Both the position numbers and the translations under genes were made by a program. The notes below the pieces were generated by a model that was not told the origin of the DNA, searched no databases, and saw nothing but the letters and a program-made list of their open reading frames with translations. Shown piece after piece: positions 53,801 to 62,565 of a stretch of 64,000 bases of DNA. How positions within the stretch are numbered: the first letter of the stretch is position 1; every line of letters begins with the position of its first letter. Origin of the DNA: Dallia pectoralis (Eukaryota; Chordata; Actinopteri; Esociformes; Umbridae); assembly GCA_029465975.1 (NCBI GenBank), contig CM055741.1:751720-815719 (forward strand), in the 5' to 3' direction.

Positions 53801-56800
53801 ATCCACTGAGGTTGATTCTGTAACATCAGAACACTTCTTATTGTTTTTGAAGTCTAGAGGAAGTCGACACTCATCCAGACCATCAAAAATGAATAGAATT
53901 TTGTTTTTACAATCTTCAATGCTGTCAATCTCTTTGATTTCAGGGAAGTAGTGGTAAAGAAGTGTCATCAGACTATATTGGTCCTTTATCAAGTTCAGAT
54001 CACGGAAAGGAAGAGGAAATATAAACTGAATGTCCTGATTGGCTGTTCCCTCAGCCCATTCCAGTATGAACTTCTGAACAGAGACTGTTTTTCCAATTCC
54101 AGCAATTCCTTTCGTCAGGTTTCTTAAACCTTTGCTTTTCATCTGTTTGTCGTGTTCAAGTAAATGTAACTGAGGTGTGTCTGACTGATGTTTTTGTGAT
54201 GAAGGAACCCTGTCTGCTACTTCAGTGTTAGTGTCCCTCTGGGCCATGAACATCATGTCTTCATGTTCTGATGATTTAGACTTTTGGTTGCTGAACTGGT
54301 TTAAACCCTTCTGAAATTGTTTTGATTTCTTAAACAAGTATTTCAATTTGATTGGTGTCTCTTTCGTAGTTGGTCTCATAGATGCCATCTCAATCTGTCT
54401 CACTTCATGTTGTTTATTTACAGCTCCACTTCCACCCTCTGTGATGTACAGTTCTGTGTAGACATCATTCAAGAAAGTCTGGTCCCCATGGTGTCCAGTT
54501 TCATTGCGTATTAGTTGATACTTCTGTTTCAGTTTAGTTTTCAAGTCTTGTTGGACCCTCTGTAGAGTTTGAACTATAAGAAAATAATGATTGATAATAT
54601 TAGTTGCATGAAACTGCAATATTAATGTAGTATTTACTGCCAACTTTTGAAAGTTTAAATTGATTATTAAAATCAAGTATTAAAGAACATTTCTGACCTT
54701 TCGAACTAACATATTAAAACTGTGTCTGTGAACAATTCAGTATTTAAACATGACATAAAAGCAATTCTACCAACTATTAATTGAGTGTATATAAACTTCT
54801 GACTCACTGGGAATGTAATGAAAAATATGAAAGCAGACAAATTAATAATTCTTTCCACTATAATTCTGACAATTTATATTCTTACGATGATGTGGTGATC
54901 AAGAATTGTGAACAACTACACTTAAATGTATTTGGCTAATATGTACGTAATATTCCAATTTCTTTAAGTCTAATAAATTGGTATAAATGTCAAACTGGCA
55001 ATCAGATCAGAAAAAAATCTCCAAACTCATTGGACGATGGTTCATCCAGCAGCAAGATGACCACTAGAACAATATGACCTTGAACACAACTCCACACTAG
55101 AGCAACATGATTATGGCCAAAATAATAATGACAATTATTTAATCAATATTGACACACCACCACGCACCCCACCACCACGCACCCCACCACCACGCACCCC
55201 ACCACCACGCACCCCACCACCACGCACCCCACCACCACCACGCACCCCACCACCACCACACACCCCACCACCACGCACCCCACCACCACGCACCCCACCA
55301 CATACACTAAGGAGATCTCTATACCAGTCCACTACTCAATTCAAACTGAACTTGCATTTCCTATTCAGTAGACCAGACAGAGGCCAAAAAGACCCAGAAA
55401 CAAACTGAAGATACTCAAACAAACCAGAGCATCACCAGAGGGATTTTTCTGCCTGTTGGACCCAGTCAATGGGATCTACTAGCCCTAAGGATGTATTGCT
55501 GATGTAAACCCTCCTGGATGTGTTGCAAACCAAAGAGCTGAAGATACCAGATGGTAGGAATTATTGATACGATAAAAAAGTTAACACGGCTCAGCCAGAT
55601 GAAGAACCCTCGGAGCCTGGTTCCTCTATATTTCCTCATAGATTTCAACCCTATCAGGGAGTTTTTTTCCTTGCCACTGTGCATCAACCTTGTTATCGGG
55701 GGTGGATGTTTGTAACAGAAATTCATAACATAAATGTGGCTGATTGTACATGTACAGAATGTTATCTAATTTCTCTTCAATTAAAGCTGTCAGTCTGCAT
55801 CTTAACCATTTAGTTAATGTATAATGAAACAAAACATTGATACAAATGTATCACTGTCTAAATTATTTTGGAGTTTACTATCTGTTGACTCAAGGCATTT
55901 TTTTACTGAATTAAGATACAAAAACTTGCACTTACGTTTTGGTATTGCTGACATCAACACAAATTCGTCACTTTGCTGCTCTCTGTTAGAAAAGCAGAGG
56001 AGCAGACAGACATTAGGTGATTCCTCTCAAGAGGGTGGATGAGACCTGTATCAACACCGCCAGAAGGTGGATGAGACCTGTATCAACACCGCCAGAAGGT
56101 GGATGAGACCTGTATCAACACCGCCAGAAGGTGGATGAGACCTGTATCAACACCGCCAGAGGGTGGATGAGACCTGTATCAACACTGCCAGAGGGTGGAT
56201 GAGACCTGTATCAACACCGCCAGAGGGTGGATGAGACCTGTATCAACACCGCCAGAAGGTGGATGAGACCTGTATCAACACCGCCAGAAGGTGGATGAGA
56301 CCTGTATCAACACTGCCAGAGGGTGGATGAGACCTGTATCAACACCGCCAGAGGGTGGATGAGACCTGTATCAACACCGCCAGAAGGTGGATGAGACCTG
56401 TATCAACACTGCCAGAGGGTGGATGAGACCTGTATCAACACCGCCAGAGGGTGGATGAGACCTGTATCAACACCACCAGAGGGTGGATGAGACCTGTATC
56501 AACACCGCCAGAGGGTGGATGAGACCTGTATCAACACCGCCAGAGGGTGGATGAGACCTGTATCAACACCACCAGAGGGTGGATGAGACCTGTATCAACA
56601 CCGCCAGAAGGTGGATGAGACCTGTATCAACACCGCCAGAAGGTGGATGAGACCTGTATCAACACCGCCAGAGGGTGGATGAGACCTGTATCAACACCGC
56701 CAGAAGGTGGATGAGACCTGTATCAACACTGCCAGAGGGTGGATGAGACCTGTATCAACACCGCCAGAGGGTGGATGAGACCTGTATCAACACCGCCAGA

Positions 56801-59189
56801 AGGTGGATGAGACCTGTATCAACACCACCAGAGTGTGGATGAGACCTGTATCAACACCGCCAGAGGGTGGATGAGACCTGTATCAACACCGCCAGAAGGT
56901 GGATGAGACCTGTATCAACACCGCCAGAGGGTGGATGAGACCTGTATCAACACCGCCAGAGGGTGGATGAGACCTGTATCAACACCGCCAGAAGGTGGAT
57001 GAGACCTGTATCAACACCGCCAGAGGGTGGATGAGACCTGTATCAACACCGCCAGAAGGTGGATGAGACCTGTATCAACACTGCCAGAGGGTGGATGAGA
57101 CCTGTATCAACACCGCCAGAGGGTGGATGAGACCTGTATCAACACCGCCAGAGGGTGGATGAGACCTGTATCAACACCGCCAGAAGGTGGATGAGACCTG
57201 TATCAACACCGCCAGAAGGTGGATGAGACCTGTATCAACACCGCCAGAAGGTGGATGAGACCTGTATCAACACCGCCAGAAGGTGGATGAGACCTGTATC
57301 AACACTGCCAGAGGGTGGATGAGACCTGTATCAACACCGCCAGAAGGTGGATGAGACCTGTATCAACACCGCCAGAAGGTGGATGAGACCTGTATCAACA
57401 CCGCCAGAAGGTGGATGAGACCTGTATCAACACCGCCAGAAGGTGGATGAGACCTGTATCAACACTGCCAGAGGGTGGATGAGACCTGTATCAACACCGC
57501 CAGAGGGTGGATGAGACCTGTATCAACACCGGCAGAGGGTGGATGAGACCTGTATCAACACCGCCAGAAGGTGGATGAGACCTGTATCAACACCGCCAGA
57601 GGGTGGATGAGACCTGTATCAACACCACCAGAGGGTGGATGAGACCTGTATCAACACCGGCAGAGGGTGGATGAGACCTGTATCAACACCGCCAGAAGGT
57701 GGATGAGACCTGTATCAACACCGCCAGAGGGTGGATGAGACATGTATCAACACCGCCAGAAGGTGGATGAGACCTGTATCAACACCGCCAGAGGGTGGAT
57801 GAGACCTGTATCAACACCGCCAGAGGGTGGATGAGACCTGTATCAACACCGCCAGAAGGTGGATGAGACCTGTATCAACACCGCCAGAGGGTGGATGAGA
57901 CCTGTATCAACACCGCCAGAGGGTGGATGAGACCTGTATCAACACCGCCAGAGGGTGGATGAGACCTGTATCAACACCGCCAGAGGGTGGATGAGACCTG
58001 TATCAACACCGCCAGAAGGTGGATGAGACCTGTATCATTGGTCTCCTCATTATCCATTTCAGAGTCTGGTCTCTCCTGATGCCCTCTGACCAAACCAAAG
58101 TAATGTAATACCAGTTATCGTATGAAATAGTTTTATAGTATCCTACATGTACAGTGAACCTCTGGTCTTACCCAGGTTGTTTAGAGACTTCGCTCTCTCT
58201 GAAGCTGTATGGATGGTTCATAGACTGGTTACTCTTCATAGACAGACAGCTGGGAGCAGGGGAGTCTGGTCTCCCCTGAGGACAGCTGGGTACATGGGAG
58301 TCTGGTCTCCCCTGAGGACAGCTGGGTACATGGGAGACACTACAATTCAAAAGTTTGTGGTCAGCTAGAAATGTCCTTGTTTTTCAAAAAAAGCAATTTA
58401 TATACATTTAATTTTAGTTCAATAAAATAAGATTAAATTTATCAGAAATACAGTCATTGTTAATGTTGACAATGCTAGCTGGAAATGGCTGATTATTTAA
58501 TTAAATATCTAAATAGAGTGTACAGAGACGCATTATCAAAAATCTCCTTGTTTTTCACATATGAGTAGACAGACACATGTGTAGGGCCAACAAAGAACAT
58601 TTATTAAATAAAAATGTAACTATAACTGAAAAACACTAAAGAAGACAAGACATAGGCAAATATAACCTTGGTAAAAAAAAAACACACAAGGACTGGCACC
58701 CACTGGAAAGGGAGGAACTTAAATAGGATGGTGATTAGGAAGACAGGTGAGGGCAATGAATCAATGAAACAAGTGTATGTGCGCTAAACGACGGAGAGAG
58801 AAGGCGTTGGATTTCACGGACCCGGACATCCTGCCGTGCTAATTCGTGACAACCTGCAACCACCTGTTCTGTGTTCTAATGGCACATTGATATTTTTGAA
58901 ACAACTAATAAAACATTAAAAAAACATTTTACAATTGTTAGCACAGCTGAATACTGCTATGCTATTTAAAGAAGCAATAAAACTGCCAAACATATATACC
59001 ATATGTATATACCATATACACACAGTATAGCAGGATAAGGTATTCCAATGTGCATAAATTTGCTAACCTCATAGCTTCAATGTTTTTCTCATTCTTCCCA
59101 GTAACCTCCTCTTCTCTCCCAAAGCATCTCCTTTTGGGTTCAGAGGCCTCCTCCTCTACCCCAGAACCCCTCCTTTTGGGGTCAGTCAT
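38363..59189 (-). CDS. NLRC3-like gene: FISNA-NACHT-LRR-B30.2
   Basis: Cytosolic NOD-like receptor of the large fish-specific NLR-C group. Recovered exons: N-terminal 59068-59189, 58172-58339, 58030-58085 and 55936-55982; FISNA-NACHT 52602-54573; LRR 51494-51664, 43036-43206, 40551-40721, 40302-40475 and 39976-40140; linker 39709-39755; PRY-SPRY 38363-38895. All LRR joins, the linker and the SPRY exon are in phase. The junction between 58030 and 55982 is one base out of phase, so an exon may be hidden or lost in the 32-bp array. A partial second copy of the NACHT exon and an LTR element lie between LRR exons, so the true transcript is uncertain. A ligand is not predictable. Confidence 0.82.
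39066..39640. repeat. 28-bp satellite in NLR gene (before SPRY exon)
   Basis: About 20 almost perfect copies of CCATCTGATCCACACACCAT plus TTCTCCCT. Minus-strand ORFs (WIRWREKWCVDQ) are repeat translation. Confidence 0.97.
39709..39755 (-). CDS. NLR linker exon
   Basis: 47 bp, not visible as an ORF. Acceptor CTACAG, donor GTAAAT. Encodes LSHGDECRMKSGPRK, the counterpart of the HGGE-RIKPGLRK linker of fish NLRs. It joins both neighbours in phase to give RK-YVCDLTLDP. Confidence 0.85.
39826..39928. mobile_element. short LTR-like fragment
   Basis: Begins TGTCACGGCGTAGCAGGTGC and lies between two copies of CAATG (39821-39825 and 39929-39933). It looks like the terminal ~100 bp of an LTR. The end is ambiguous because CAAGCA could also be the LTR terminus. 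Confidence 0.35.
39976..40140 (-). CDS. NLR last LRR exon
   Basis: 165 bp. LSGCLVTDACCAALALALSS, LRKLDLSYNHLRDPGVKQLS, ending GLKDQNWRP. Acceptor CTCTAG, donor GTATGT. Confidence 0.88.
40302..40475 (-). CDS. NLR LRR exon
   Basis: 174 bp, the canonical LRR exon length in this family. LGNCHLTEVCCRYLASALRT, KQLELKDNDLKESGVRLLST, ending DPNCKLQTL. Acceptor ATTTAG, donor GTAAGT. Confidence 0.9.
40551..40721 (-). CDS. NLR LRR exon
   Basis: 171 bp. Same protein repeat (LEGCGLTYKSCEILASALQT) but with diverged intron flanks, so this is an older duplication than the 43036/51494 pair. Confidence 0.88.
40722..41020. other. NLR intron, unique part
   Basis: No feature seen other than ordinary AT-rich intron sequence before the 31-bp array. 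Confidence 0.5.
41022..42128. repeat. 31-bp satellite in NLR intron, copy A
   Basis: About 35 copies of TTGGCCATATATCACACCCC plus CTTGAGCCTTA, with GTGCCTTA/GTGCCTAA variants and several small deletions. Confidence 0.97.
42329..42761 (+). mobile_element. solo LTR, copy A
   Basis: 433 bp, starts TGTCAGTGTTGATGTAGGTG and ends GTAGGAGTCATGACA. It is flanked by 5-bp duplications CATAG (42324-42328 and 42762-42766). No internal region, so it formed by LTR-LTR recombination. Confidence 0.88.
43036..43206 (-). CDS. NLR LRR exon, duplicate
   Basis: Same 171-bp LRR exon as 51494-51664, exactly 8458 bp away and inside the duplicated block. Whether it is spliced into a transcript depends on whether the duplication is real. 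Confidence 0.8.
43267..44130. mobile_element. degenerate Tc1-like element, copy A
   Basis: Right end TGTGTAGAGTTTTTATATCC (then ACTGTATA) and the internal MVRIELPKHHRDVIVDRYQS-type start (from 43580, plus strand) with stops show a decayed, internally deleted Tc1 transposon. The catalytic region is mostly missing. Confidence 0.7.
44144..44250 (-). pseudogene. NACHT exon 3' fragment (copy A)
   Basis: 107 bp equal to 52602-52708, cut off exactly where the LTR starts. Without the upstream domain it cannot code for a NACHT. Confidence 0.88.
44251..44628 (-). repeat. complete 3' LTR of copy 1
   Basis: 378 bp with TG...CA ends, preceded on the minus strand by the purine tract. The 99-bp pieces at 47370 and 49620 equal its terminal portion only. 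Confidence 0.8.
44767..47367 (-). CDS. retroelement ORF, Pro/Ala/Met-rich repeat protein
   Basis: 866 codons starting MRSQQRSQRSQQTVSGFLGG directly after the LTR. The unique N-terminus contains WGKPETPEEEYRRLRAYFGY and RAPRRRPKK, then two copies of WEDPF-PPTSGTEKPPEGLD with AVIRTWWRTWL. The bulk is three successive repeat types: a 30-bp unit (VTPASTMAPAVPPALKMA-like), a 24-bp unit (AASPPTM) and a 27-bp unit (RWPPPRLRS). There are no zinc knuckles or protease motif. A gag-like role is possible only from position; function unknown. The opposite-strand and shifted-frame ORFs here are shadows. Confidence 0.5.
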   Translation of the reverse strand: MRSQQRSQRSQQTVSGFLGGASYSAPKDEAHRRTTEQWDWGKPETPEEEYRRLRAYFGYEPPMQLSGPITSGPRSLPEEGKRAPRRRPKKVFGGELRRCSGRTAERAPTVLVLQERPPTAPGLQTGEENPGATATTPPWEDPFLPPTSGTEKPPEGLDEQPSAVIRTWWRTWLELQPQTPQWEDPFRPPTSGTEKPPEGLDDQPSAVIRTWWRTWLDFQEPAPEMVATTLAPEMVAVTPASTMVPAVPPALKMAVAVTPALKMAAVVPPALKMAAAVTPASTMVPAVPPALKMAVAVTPALKMAAVVPPALKMAAAVTPASTMAPAVPPAPKMAAAVTPASTMAPAVTPASTMAPAVPPALKMAGAVTPASTMVPAVPPASKMAAAVTPASTMAPAVPPALKMAVAVTPALKMAAVVPPALKMAVAVTPAPTMAPAVTPAPKMAVVVPPAPKMAAAVTPASTMAPAVPPALKMAVAATPALKMAAVVPPALKMAVAVTPAPTRAPAVTPAPKMAAVVPPAPKMAATVTPASTMAAASPPTMAAASPPTMAAASPPTMAAASPPTMAAASPPTMAAASPPTMAAASPPTMAAASPPTMAAASPPTLAAASPPTKAAPHRRSRWPPPRRRSRWPPPRRRSRWPPPRLRSRWPPPRLRSRWPPPRLRSRWPPPRLRSRWPPPRLRSRWPPPRLRSRWPPPRLRSRWPPPRLRSRWPPPRLRSRWPPPRLRSRWPPPRLRSRWPPPRLRSRWPPPRLRSRWPPPRLRSRWPPPRLRSRWPPPRLRSRWPPPRLRSRWPPPRLRPRWPPPRLRPRWPPPRLRPRWPPRRRPRWPPPRRRPRRQTLSRTRWRTLCRTRWRSLCRTRWRPLSH
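44990..46670. repeat. coding arrays of 27, 24 and 30 bp in retroelement copy 1
   Basis: 27-bp GTCGTGGCGGCGGCCATCGT-type units to ~45510, 24-bp GGCGATGCGGCAGCCATTGT-type units to ~45775, then 30-bp GCTGGCGTGACGGCAACAGC-type units. The minus strand of the 30-bp part carries CAAGATGGCTGCC many times, a YY1-like ATGGC core. Confidence 0.95.
47469..49718 (-). pseudogene. retroelement copy 2, truncated and indel-rich
   Basis: Repeats copy 1 from mid-array to the LTR piece (49620-49718) but lacks the end of the ORF, the purine tract and the 3' LTR. Compared with copy 1 it has many short deletions, such as GTGGCGTAG for GTGAGCGTAG and GCGTGCGGCAG for GCGATGCGGCAG, plus shortened G and C runs. The frame is therefore broken into overlapping pieces. 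The pattern resembles uncorrected long-read errors. Confidence 0.8.
49719..50024 (-). pseudogene. NACHT exon internal fragment
   Basis: 306 bp matching 53384-53689 of the intact exon (encodes VRGFNDCQKEVYFRKKITDQ through to KEIETNLEELI). It joins the retroelement piece on one side and the 31-bp array on the other. The exon segment 52709-53383 is missing between this and 44250. Confidence 0.9.
50026..50587. repeat. 31-bp satellite, copy B
   Basis: About 18 copies of the same unit as at 41022-42128. Confidence 0.97.
50788..51220 (+). mobile_element. solo LTR, copy B
   Basis: 433 bp, same insertion and same CATAG duplication as copy A, so the block was duplicated after the insertion. Confidence 0.88.
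51494..51664 (-). CDS. NLR LRR exon, copy next to NACHT
   Basis: 171 bp. Acceptor CTCTAG, donor GTAAGT. One ribonuclease-inhibitor-type LRR pair: LEGCGLTYKSCEILASALQT, LRELDLSYNHLEDRGVELL. It is identical in sequence to the exons at 43036-43206 and, in its coding part, 40551-40721. Confidence 0.9.
51725..52588. mobile_element. degenerate Tc1-like element, copy B
   Basis: Same decayed element as at 43267-44130, in the intron between the NACHT and LRR exons. Confidence 0.7.
52602..54573 (-). CDS. NLR gene FISNA-NACHT exon
   Basis: A 1972-bp exon with acceptor CTTATAG and donor GTAAGT. FISNA: TELYITEGGSGAVNKQHEVR. NACHT: Walker A KGIAGIGKTVSVQKF, Walker B ILFIFDGLDECR, sensor-like LIWITTRPAA, then VRGFNDCQKEVYF, SLHIMCHIPVFCWISATVLE, a winged-helix part with LIFYEEDLRECGID, and FVHLTIQEFLAAVHALE. 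It ends LRLLPVVKTC-type (LLPVVKTCKRA). The open frame is intact, so nucleotide binding is likely functional. The usual NLR-C position before LRR exons is kept. Confidence 0.95.
54574..55145. other. NLR intron, AT-rich
   Basis: No feature recognised. Confidence 0.5.
55153..55305. repeat. 12-bp CACCACGCACCC array
   Basis: About 12 copies of ACCACCACGCACCCC-type units with CACCAC insertions. Confidence 0.93.
55306..55935. other. NLR intron, unique
   Basis: Small chance ORFs only. A decayed interspersed repeat is possible around 55440-55740, but I cannot name it. Confidence 0.4.
55936..55982 (-). CDS. NLR gene exon 4
   Basis: 47 bp. Acceptor TAACAG, donor GTAAGT. Encodes EQQSDEFVLMSAIPK; the last base joins the next exon as L-QTLQRVQQDLK, in phase. 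Confidence 0.6.
56032..58029. repeat. 32-bp satellite in NLR intron 3
   Basis: About 62 copies of GGTGGATGAGACCTGTATCA plus ACACCGCCAGAA. On the minus strand each unit contains GATACAGGTCTCATCC, the same bases as the exon 3 end and donor at 58035-58020. Confidence 0.97.
58030..58085 (-). CDS. NLR gene exon 3
   Basis: 56 bp. Acceptor GGTCAG. Encodes GHQERPDSEMDNEETNDT, like the QERSESE segment of related proteins. The donor ACAG-GTCTCATCC is the start of the 32-bp array, every unit of which repeats GATACAGGTCTCATCC. Confidence 0.6.
58172..58339 (-). CDS. NLR gene exon 2
   Basis: 168 bp. Acceptor TTGTAG, donor GTAAGA. Encodes two copies of HVPSCPQGRPDS, then PAPSCLSMKSNQSMNHPYSF and RESEVSKQP. 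The SCVSMKSD-SM--P-F motif is characteristic of fish NLRC3-like N-termini; here the 5' part is tandemly repeated. Confidence 0.8.
58350..58560. mobile_element. Tc1-type terminal fragment
   Basis: The stretch beginning ATTCAAAAGTTTGTGGTCAG and GAAATGTCCTTGTTTTTCA resembles the end of a common fish Tc1-like transposon. It is interrupted by the LTR-like sequence that follows. Confidence 0.5.
58580..58851. mobile_element. solo LTR-like insertion
   Basis: 272 bp starting TGTAGGGCCAACAAAGAACA and ending GCTAATTCGTGACA, flanked by ACATG and ACCTG (4 of 5 match). TG...CA ends fit an LTR; the family is not recognised. Confidence 0.5.
59068..59189 (-). CDS. NLR gene exon 1 (probable)
   Basis: Begins MTDPKRRGSGVEEEASEPKR, a charged start similar in style to fish NLRC3-like N-termini. 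It ends AM-AG at donor GTTAGC, in phase with the next exon. Support is phase and style only. Confidence 0.55.
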
Positions 59190-59465
59190 GCCCTTCTCTC
59201 TTCTTTACAGAGAATACCTGTAAAATTATGTAAAAGTCAGTGACATCTGACTAGTCAATATCACTCTAAACGTTTATATCTACCTCCAATATAACGTTTT
59301 AAGTAGAGAGTCAATATACAGTTAATACACGATGAGGTAGATTAGTTGAGCAGAATTGATATGGAAATAACAACTATATAAAATACAAAAGAGTATCTAT
59401 ATACAGAATATAAAAGGTTAAAGTGTATCTAGCAGGTAGGTCATTAGTGTGCACCAGAGCCATAT

Positions 59466-60267
59466 TGGCGCTTTTCCACTACACAGAACCAGCTCGCCTC
59501 AGCTCGACACGGCTTTTTTGGTTTTCCACTGGGTAAAAGTTGTACCTGTACCTGCTTCCAGGTACTTTTTTTCGTACCACCTCAGGCGAGGTTCTGAGCG
59601 AGCTGAGGCGATACTAAAATGTGACGTGAAAACAAGGCAGACTGCTGATTGGTCAGAGAATTGTCACTATTCACGGCATCATCATTGCACGCGCCAGATG
59701 TAGTATCCTGAGTAATCCCACCATATATATATATATATATATATATAGTTTGGCCAGAGATTGCGTGAGAGCTGTACATATTATCCATTACGAATACTAT
59801 GGCAAATCGAAAGAATGCGCCGTGAGAAACAGCCACATCCCGCGGATCAAACACAGCATACACTCGATTTCCTCCATTGTCTTATGTGTGTGTGGGTAGC
59901 GAGTGTTGGTAGGAGGACGCGGACCTGAAGGAAACACACTTCTCTTGCCCGGTAGATTATACAAGTAGAAAATTCTATCACGGCGCATGTAGTACGTCCG
60001 GACTCCATTCATACTACCCGGATTCTTACTATATAGAACATACTTTTTTAACGGTCGCAAAGTACGTTCTTATTTGAATGTAGTACATACGCAACATAGT
60101 ACGCAATTTCGGTAGAAGATTACATCACAGCAGTTTCCTGCTGCGTCGCTATGACGACCGGGTACTATTGCGCAGGTACTATCTGCAATGGGGAACGGAG
60201 CGAAAGCGAGCGGAGCCGAGTCGGACCAAGTCGAGTCGAGCTGGTTCTTTGTAGTGGAAAAGCGCCA
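59466..60267. mobile_element. ISL2EU-like MITE nested in the THAP element
   Basis: Inverted ends TGGCGCTTTTCCACTACA(C)AGAACCAGCTCG, flanked by AT on both sides, the 2-bp duplication known for ISL2EU elements. 802 bp without coding capacity. A short (TA)n run sits at 59725-59748. Confidence 0.6.
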
Positions 60268-61110
60268 ATAGAGAGAAAGAGTTGCGACACGCCCATTCGG
60301 CACCGTTGTAATGCTTTTTGGACCCCACTTCCGGGTTATGGAGCTTCCAATAGTTCCAAACACGCCATTCTACGTCATTCATTTCCATTGGCATCGAGTA
60401 ACTTTTGAGGTGTGTCGAATTCCTGCGTTTTTTAAATTGTAATCTGTCAATATTTTATCAGAGGCCCTCTGTGATGCATATGCTGATCTTTATTTCTATT
60501 TGCACAGTGTAATTATATATACTTTTAGCTTTGTAGACGACCAACTCCCTGCTAGTTCATTAGCTTGACATGGCTAGGTAAAGGAATCTCCAGTAACAAA
60601 TGCACTATATATCTTCACAGCGTAATTATTTATTTTTATTTAGTTATTGATTAGATTAGAATATCTAGGATCATTAAGTTTTATTAAGGACCAGTTTTAT
60701 CTAGGTTTTTGTCAGCTGCTCGTCTGATGCTATAGGCTAACAAGTAGAAATAAGTTTGTGCGTTTGTTTAATTATACCATTGAAGGGCTGTTGGATTATA
60801 TGAGTACAAATGATTCCACACAAAAAATATCATAAACCAAAATGTGGTTCAAATTATTTTTACTCAGACAGTAGGGAGACTTATTTCTTTCCAAAATGTT
60901 ACAGCCTGGGTGTAATTCTGGAGGTGACTGCTGCTGGTGGCTGAGGCTGGCCATGGTGGCTGGTTGAAAAGATGGTGCCTGGTGCTAACGATGGCTGCTG
61001 CTGCTGGATGTGCAGATAATGCTGCTGTACATAATTGTCTACACTTGCCCTTTGAAATGCTACCAACTGATGTCACTGCTGTGAACGTTACTTACATTAC
61101 ATCGTTTTTT

Positions 61111-61257
61111 ACTGTTGCTGGACCCTGTCATTTTGAAGTTTTGACGGCTTACCATTGCCATCCATCTCTTCCTACGCTCTTGGTCCTTAGGGAAGCCATA
61201 CATTCTGTAGCCCTTCTCTGACCGATTGGAGCATCCAAATGCTGCACAGCCAACCAT
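61111..61257 (-). CDS. THAP-domain exon, partial
   Basis: MVGCAAFGCSNRSEKGYRMY, GFPKDQERRKRWMAMVSRQN, then KMTGSSNSKKRC. This is the C-x2-4-C half of a THAP zinc-binding DNA domain, with the conserved FPKD and W. Donor GTAAGT follows the codons CGA TGT AAT. The downstream part with the second Cys/His pair is not found, so this is probably a remnant of the transposon's own gene. Confidence 0.75.
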
Positions 61258-61843
61258 GGTATATCTATAAAATGGTAGTTATAACCAATGAACCATCACA
61301 GAACATCACAATATTCATCTTTGTTTCTTTACTATGTTTTTCCAGGTAGATACACATACTCTCGTTGTCTCATTCCTTTTTAATAAGAAGAATACTTAAT
61401 TTCATTCATCCTAGCATAATGAGTTATTATTCTTTGATATTTTGGATACTTTGCATATTAAATCGTATTTGATTTTTTAAAAAAAGGTAAAATGTAAGGT
61501 TAAGCCACCATACGCTAGCAGCCTAGTGCTAATGCAATTCAAGCTAACATGAATGTGATTGTGAAGCATCTTCTAACATAGCTTTTTGTTGTCACCTTAC
61601 CACTCCAAATGTAAAAATGACATTAACAAATATGCAATAATGCAATACCAGTCCATCAAGTACTTGGGTATGTGTTTTCATTTATATTTACCACTAAATA
61701 GCGCAATCGATGCTAACAGTTCCATTGAAATCAATGGGAGCTCACGGTTTGTTTGGAACTATTGAAGCTTACATGAACCACGTGACCACCACACTAGAGA
61801 CATCAAAGAGTGTCGCAACTCTTTCTCTCTATGGCTCTGGTGT

Positions 61844-62237
61844 GCACACATTATATTTAGGAAGGAAGTGCATTTGAGCATACCTGTCAACAGGTATGAC
61901 AGCAGTGCAGTTGAGAAAGATCCACTGTGGGAAAAAATGGCATTGCATAATTAAGAAGTTGTTAGAGACAGTTAACAGTTGCGTTGAGCGCCGGATTCTA
62001 GACTGAAAATTATGAAGGTAAAACAGCGACATAAGTTTTTTTCTTGTAATACGTTTTTTTCTTTTGAAACTCGTTTTGTACATAGGTTTTCTTTCTTGTA
62101 ATAGGTTTTGTACAAAAAACCAACGCGCAGAGTTTTGTCACTAAAATTCCACTAGCAACTGTGATAAAAGTTTTTCTTTCTTGTAAATCAGTCTGGGCCC
62201 AAACGTTTCACTGCGTTTCCAAACTGAAACCCCAAAC
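61844..62237. other. unannotated flank
   Basis: T-rich sequence with repeated TTTCTTGTAAT motifs between 62040 and 62185; no gene seen. Confidence 0.4.
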
Positions 62238-62241
62238 GTAT

Positions 62242-62540
62242 TGTAGCGACCCTGGAGTTTGGGAACCCATTGGACAGAGGGAGGAGGGGGCGGGTCAGGG
62301 AGCATCTTATAAGAGGGGGGTCAAGCAGGTGTCTCGCTCTCTCTCCTCATTTGTCGAAGTGACAAGTTCAGTGAATGTTAACTGTGGTTCTGTTCAGTGT
62401 TCATTAGCTGTTGCTAATTGTGTTTAAGTTTAAGGGTAGTAGGCGTAGGCAGTGGCCCACAACTGCCTGGTTGTAATAAATAAAGAGTGTTAACCGTATT
62501 AGTGCCTCCGTCTCCGTTGGGTTACGTGAGAATTTTCACA
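62242..62540 (+). mobile_element. solo LTR with TATA and poly(A) signals
   Basis: 299 bp, TGTAGCGACCCTGGAGTTTG to GAGAATTTTCACA, flanked by GTAT on both sides (62238-62241, 62541-62544). Contains a TATA-like CTTATAAGAG at ~62307 and AATAAATAAAG at ~62476 on the plus strand, consistent with U3-R-U5 order. Confidence 0.75.
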
Positions 62541-62565
62541 GTATTCTGACCAATGAACGGATAGC

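Larger units (their letters stand above)
59453..61843. mobile_element. P-type (THAP) transposon remnant
   Basis: Inverted ends: CCAGAGCCAT, then (after removing the nested MITE) AGAGAGAAAGAGTTGCGACA on the left, and the inverse ending at 61843 (TGTCGCAACTCTTTCTCTCT, ATGGCTCTGG). TGTGCA flanks both sides. It contains a THAP-domain exon but no transposase core, so it is internally deleted. The P superfamily is inferred from the THAP domain. Confidence 0.6.
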
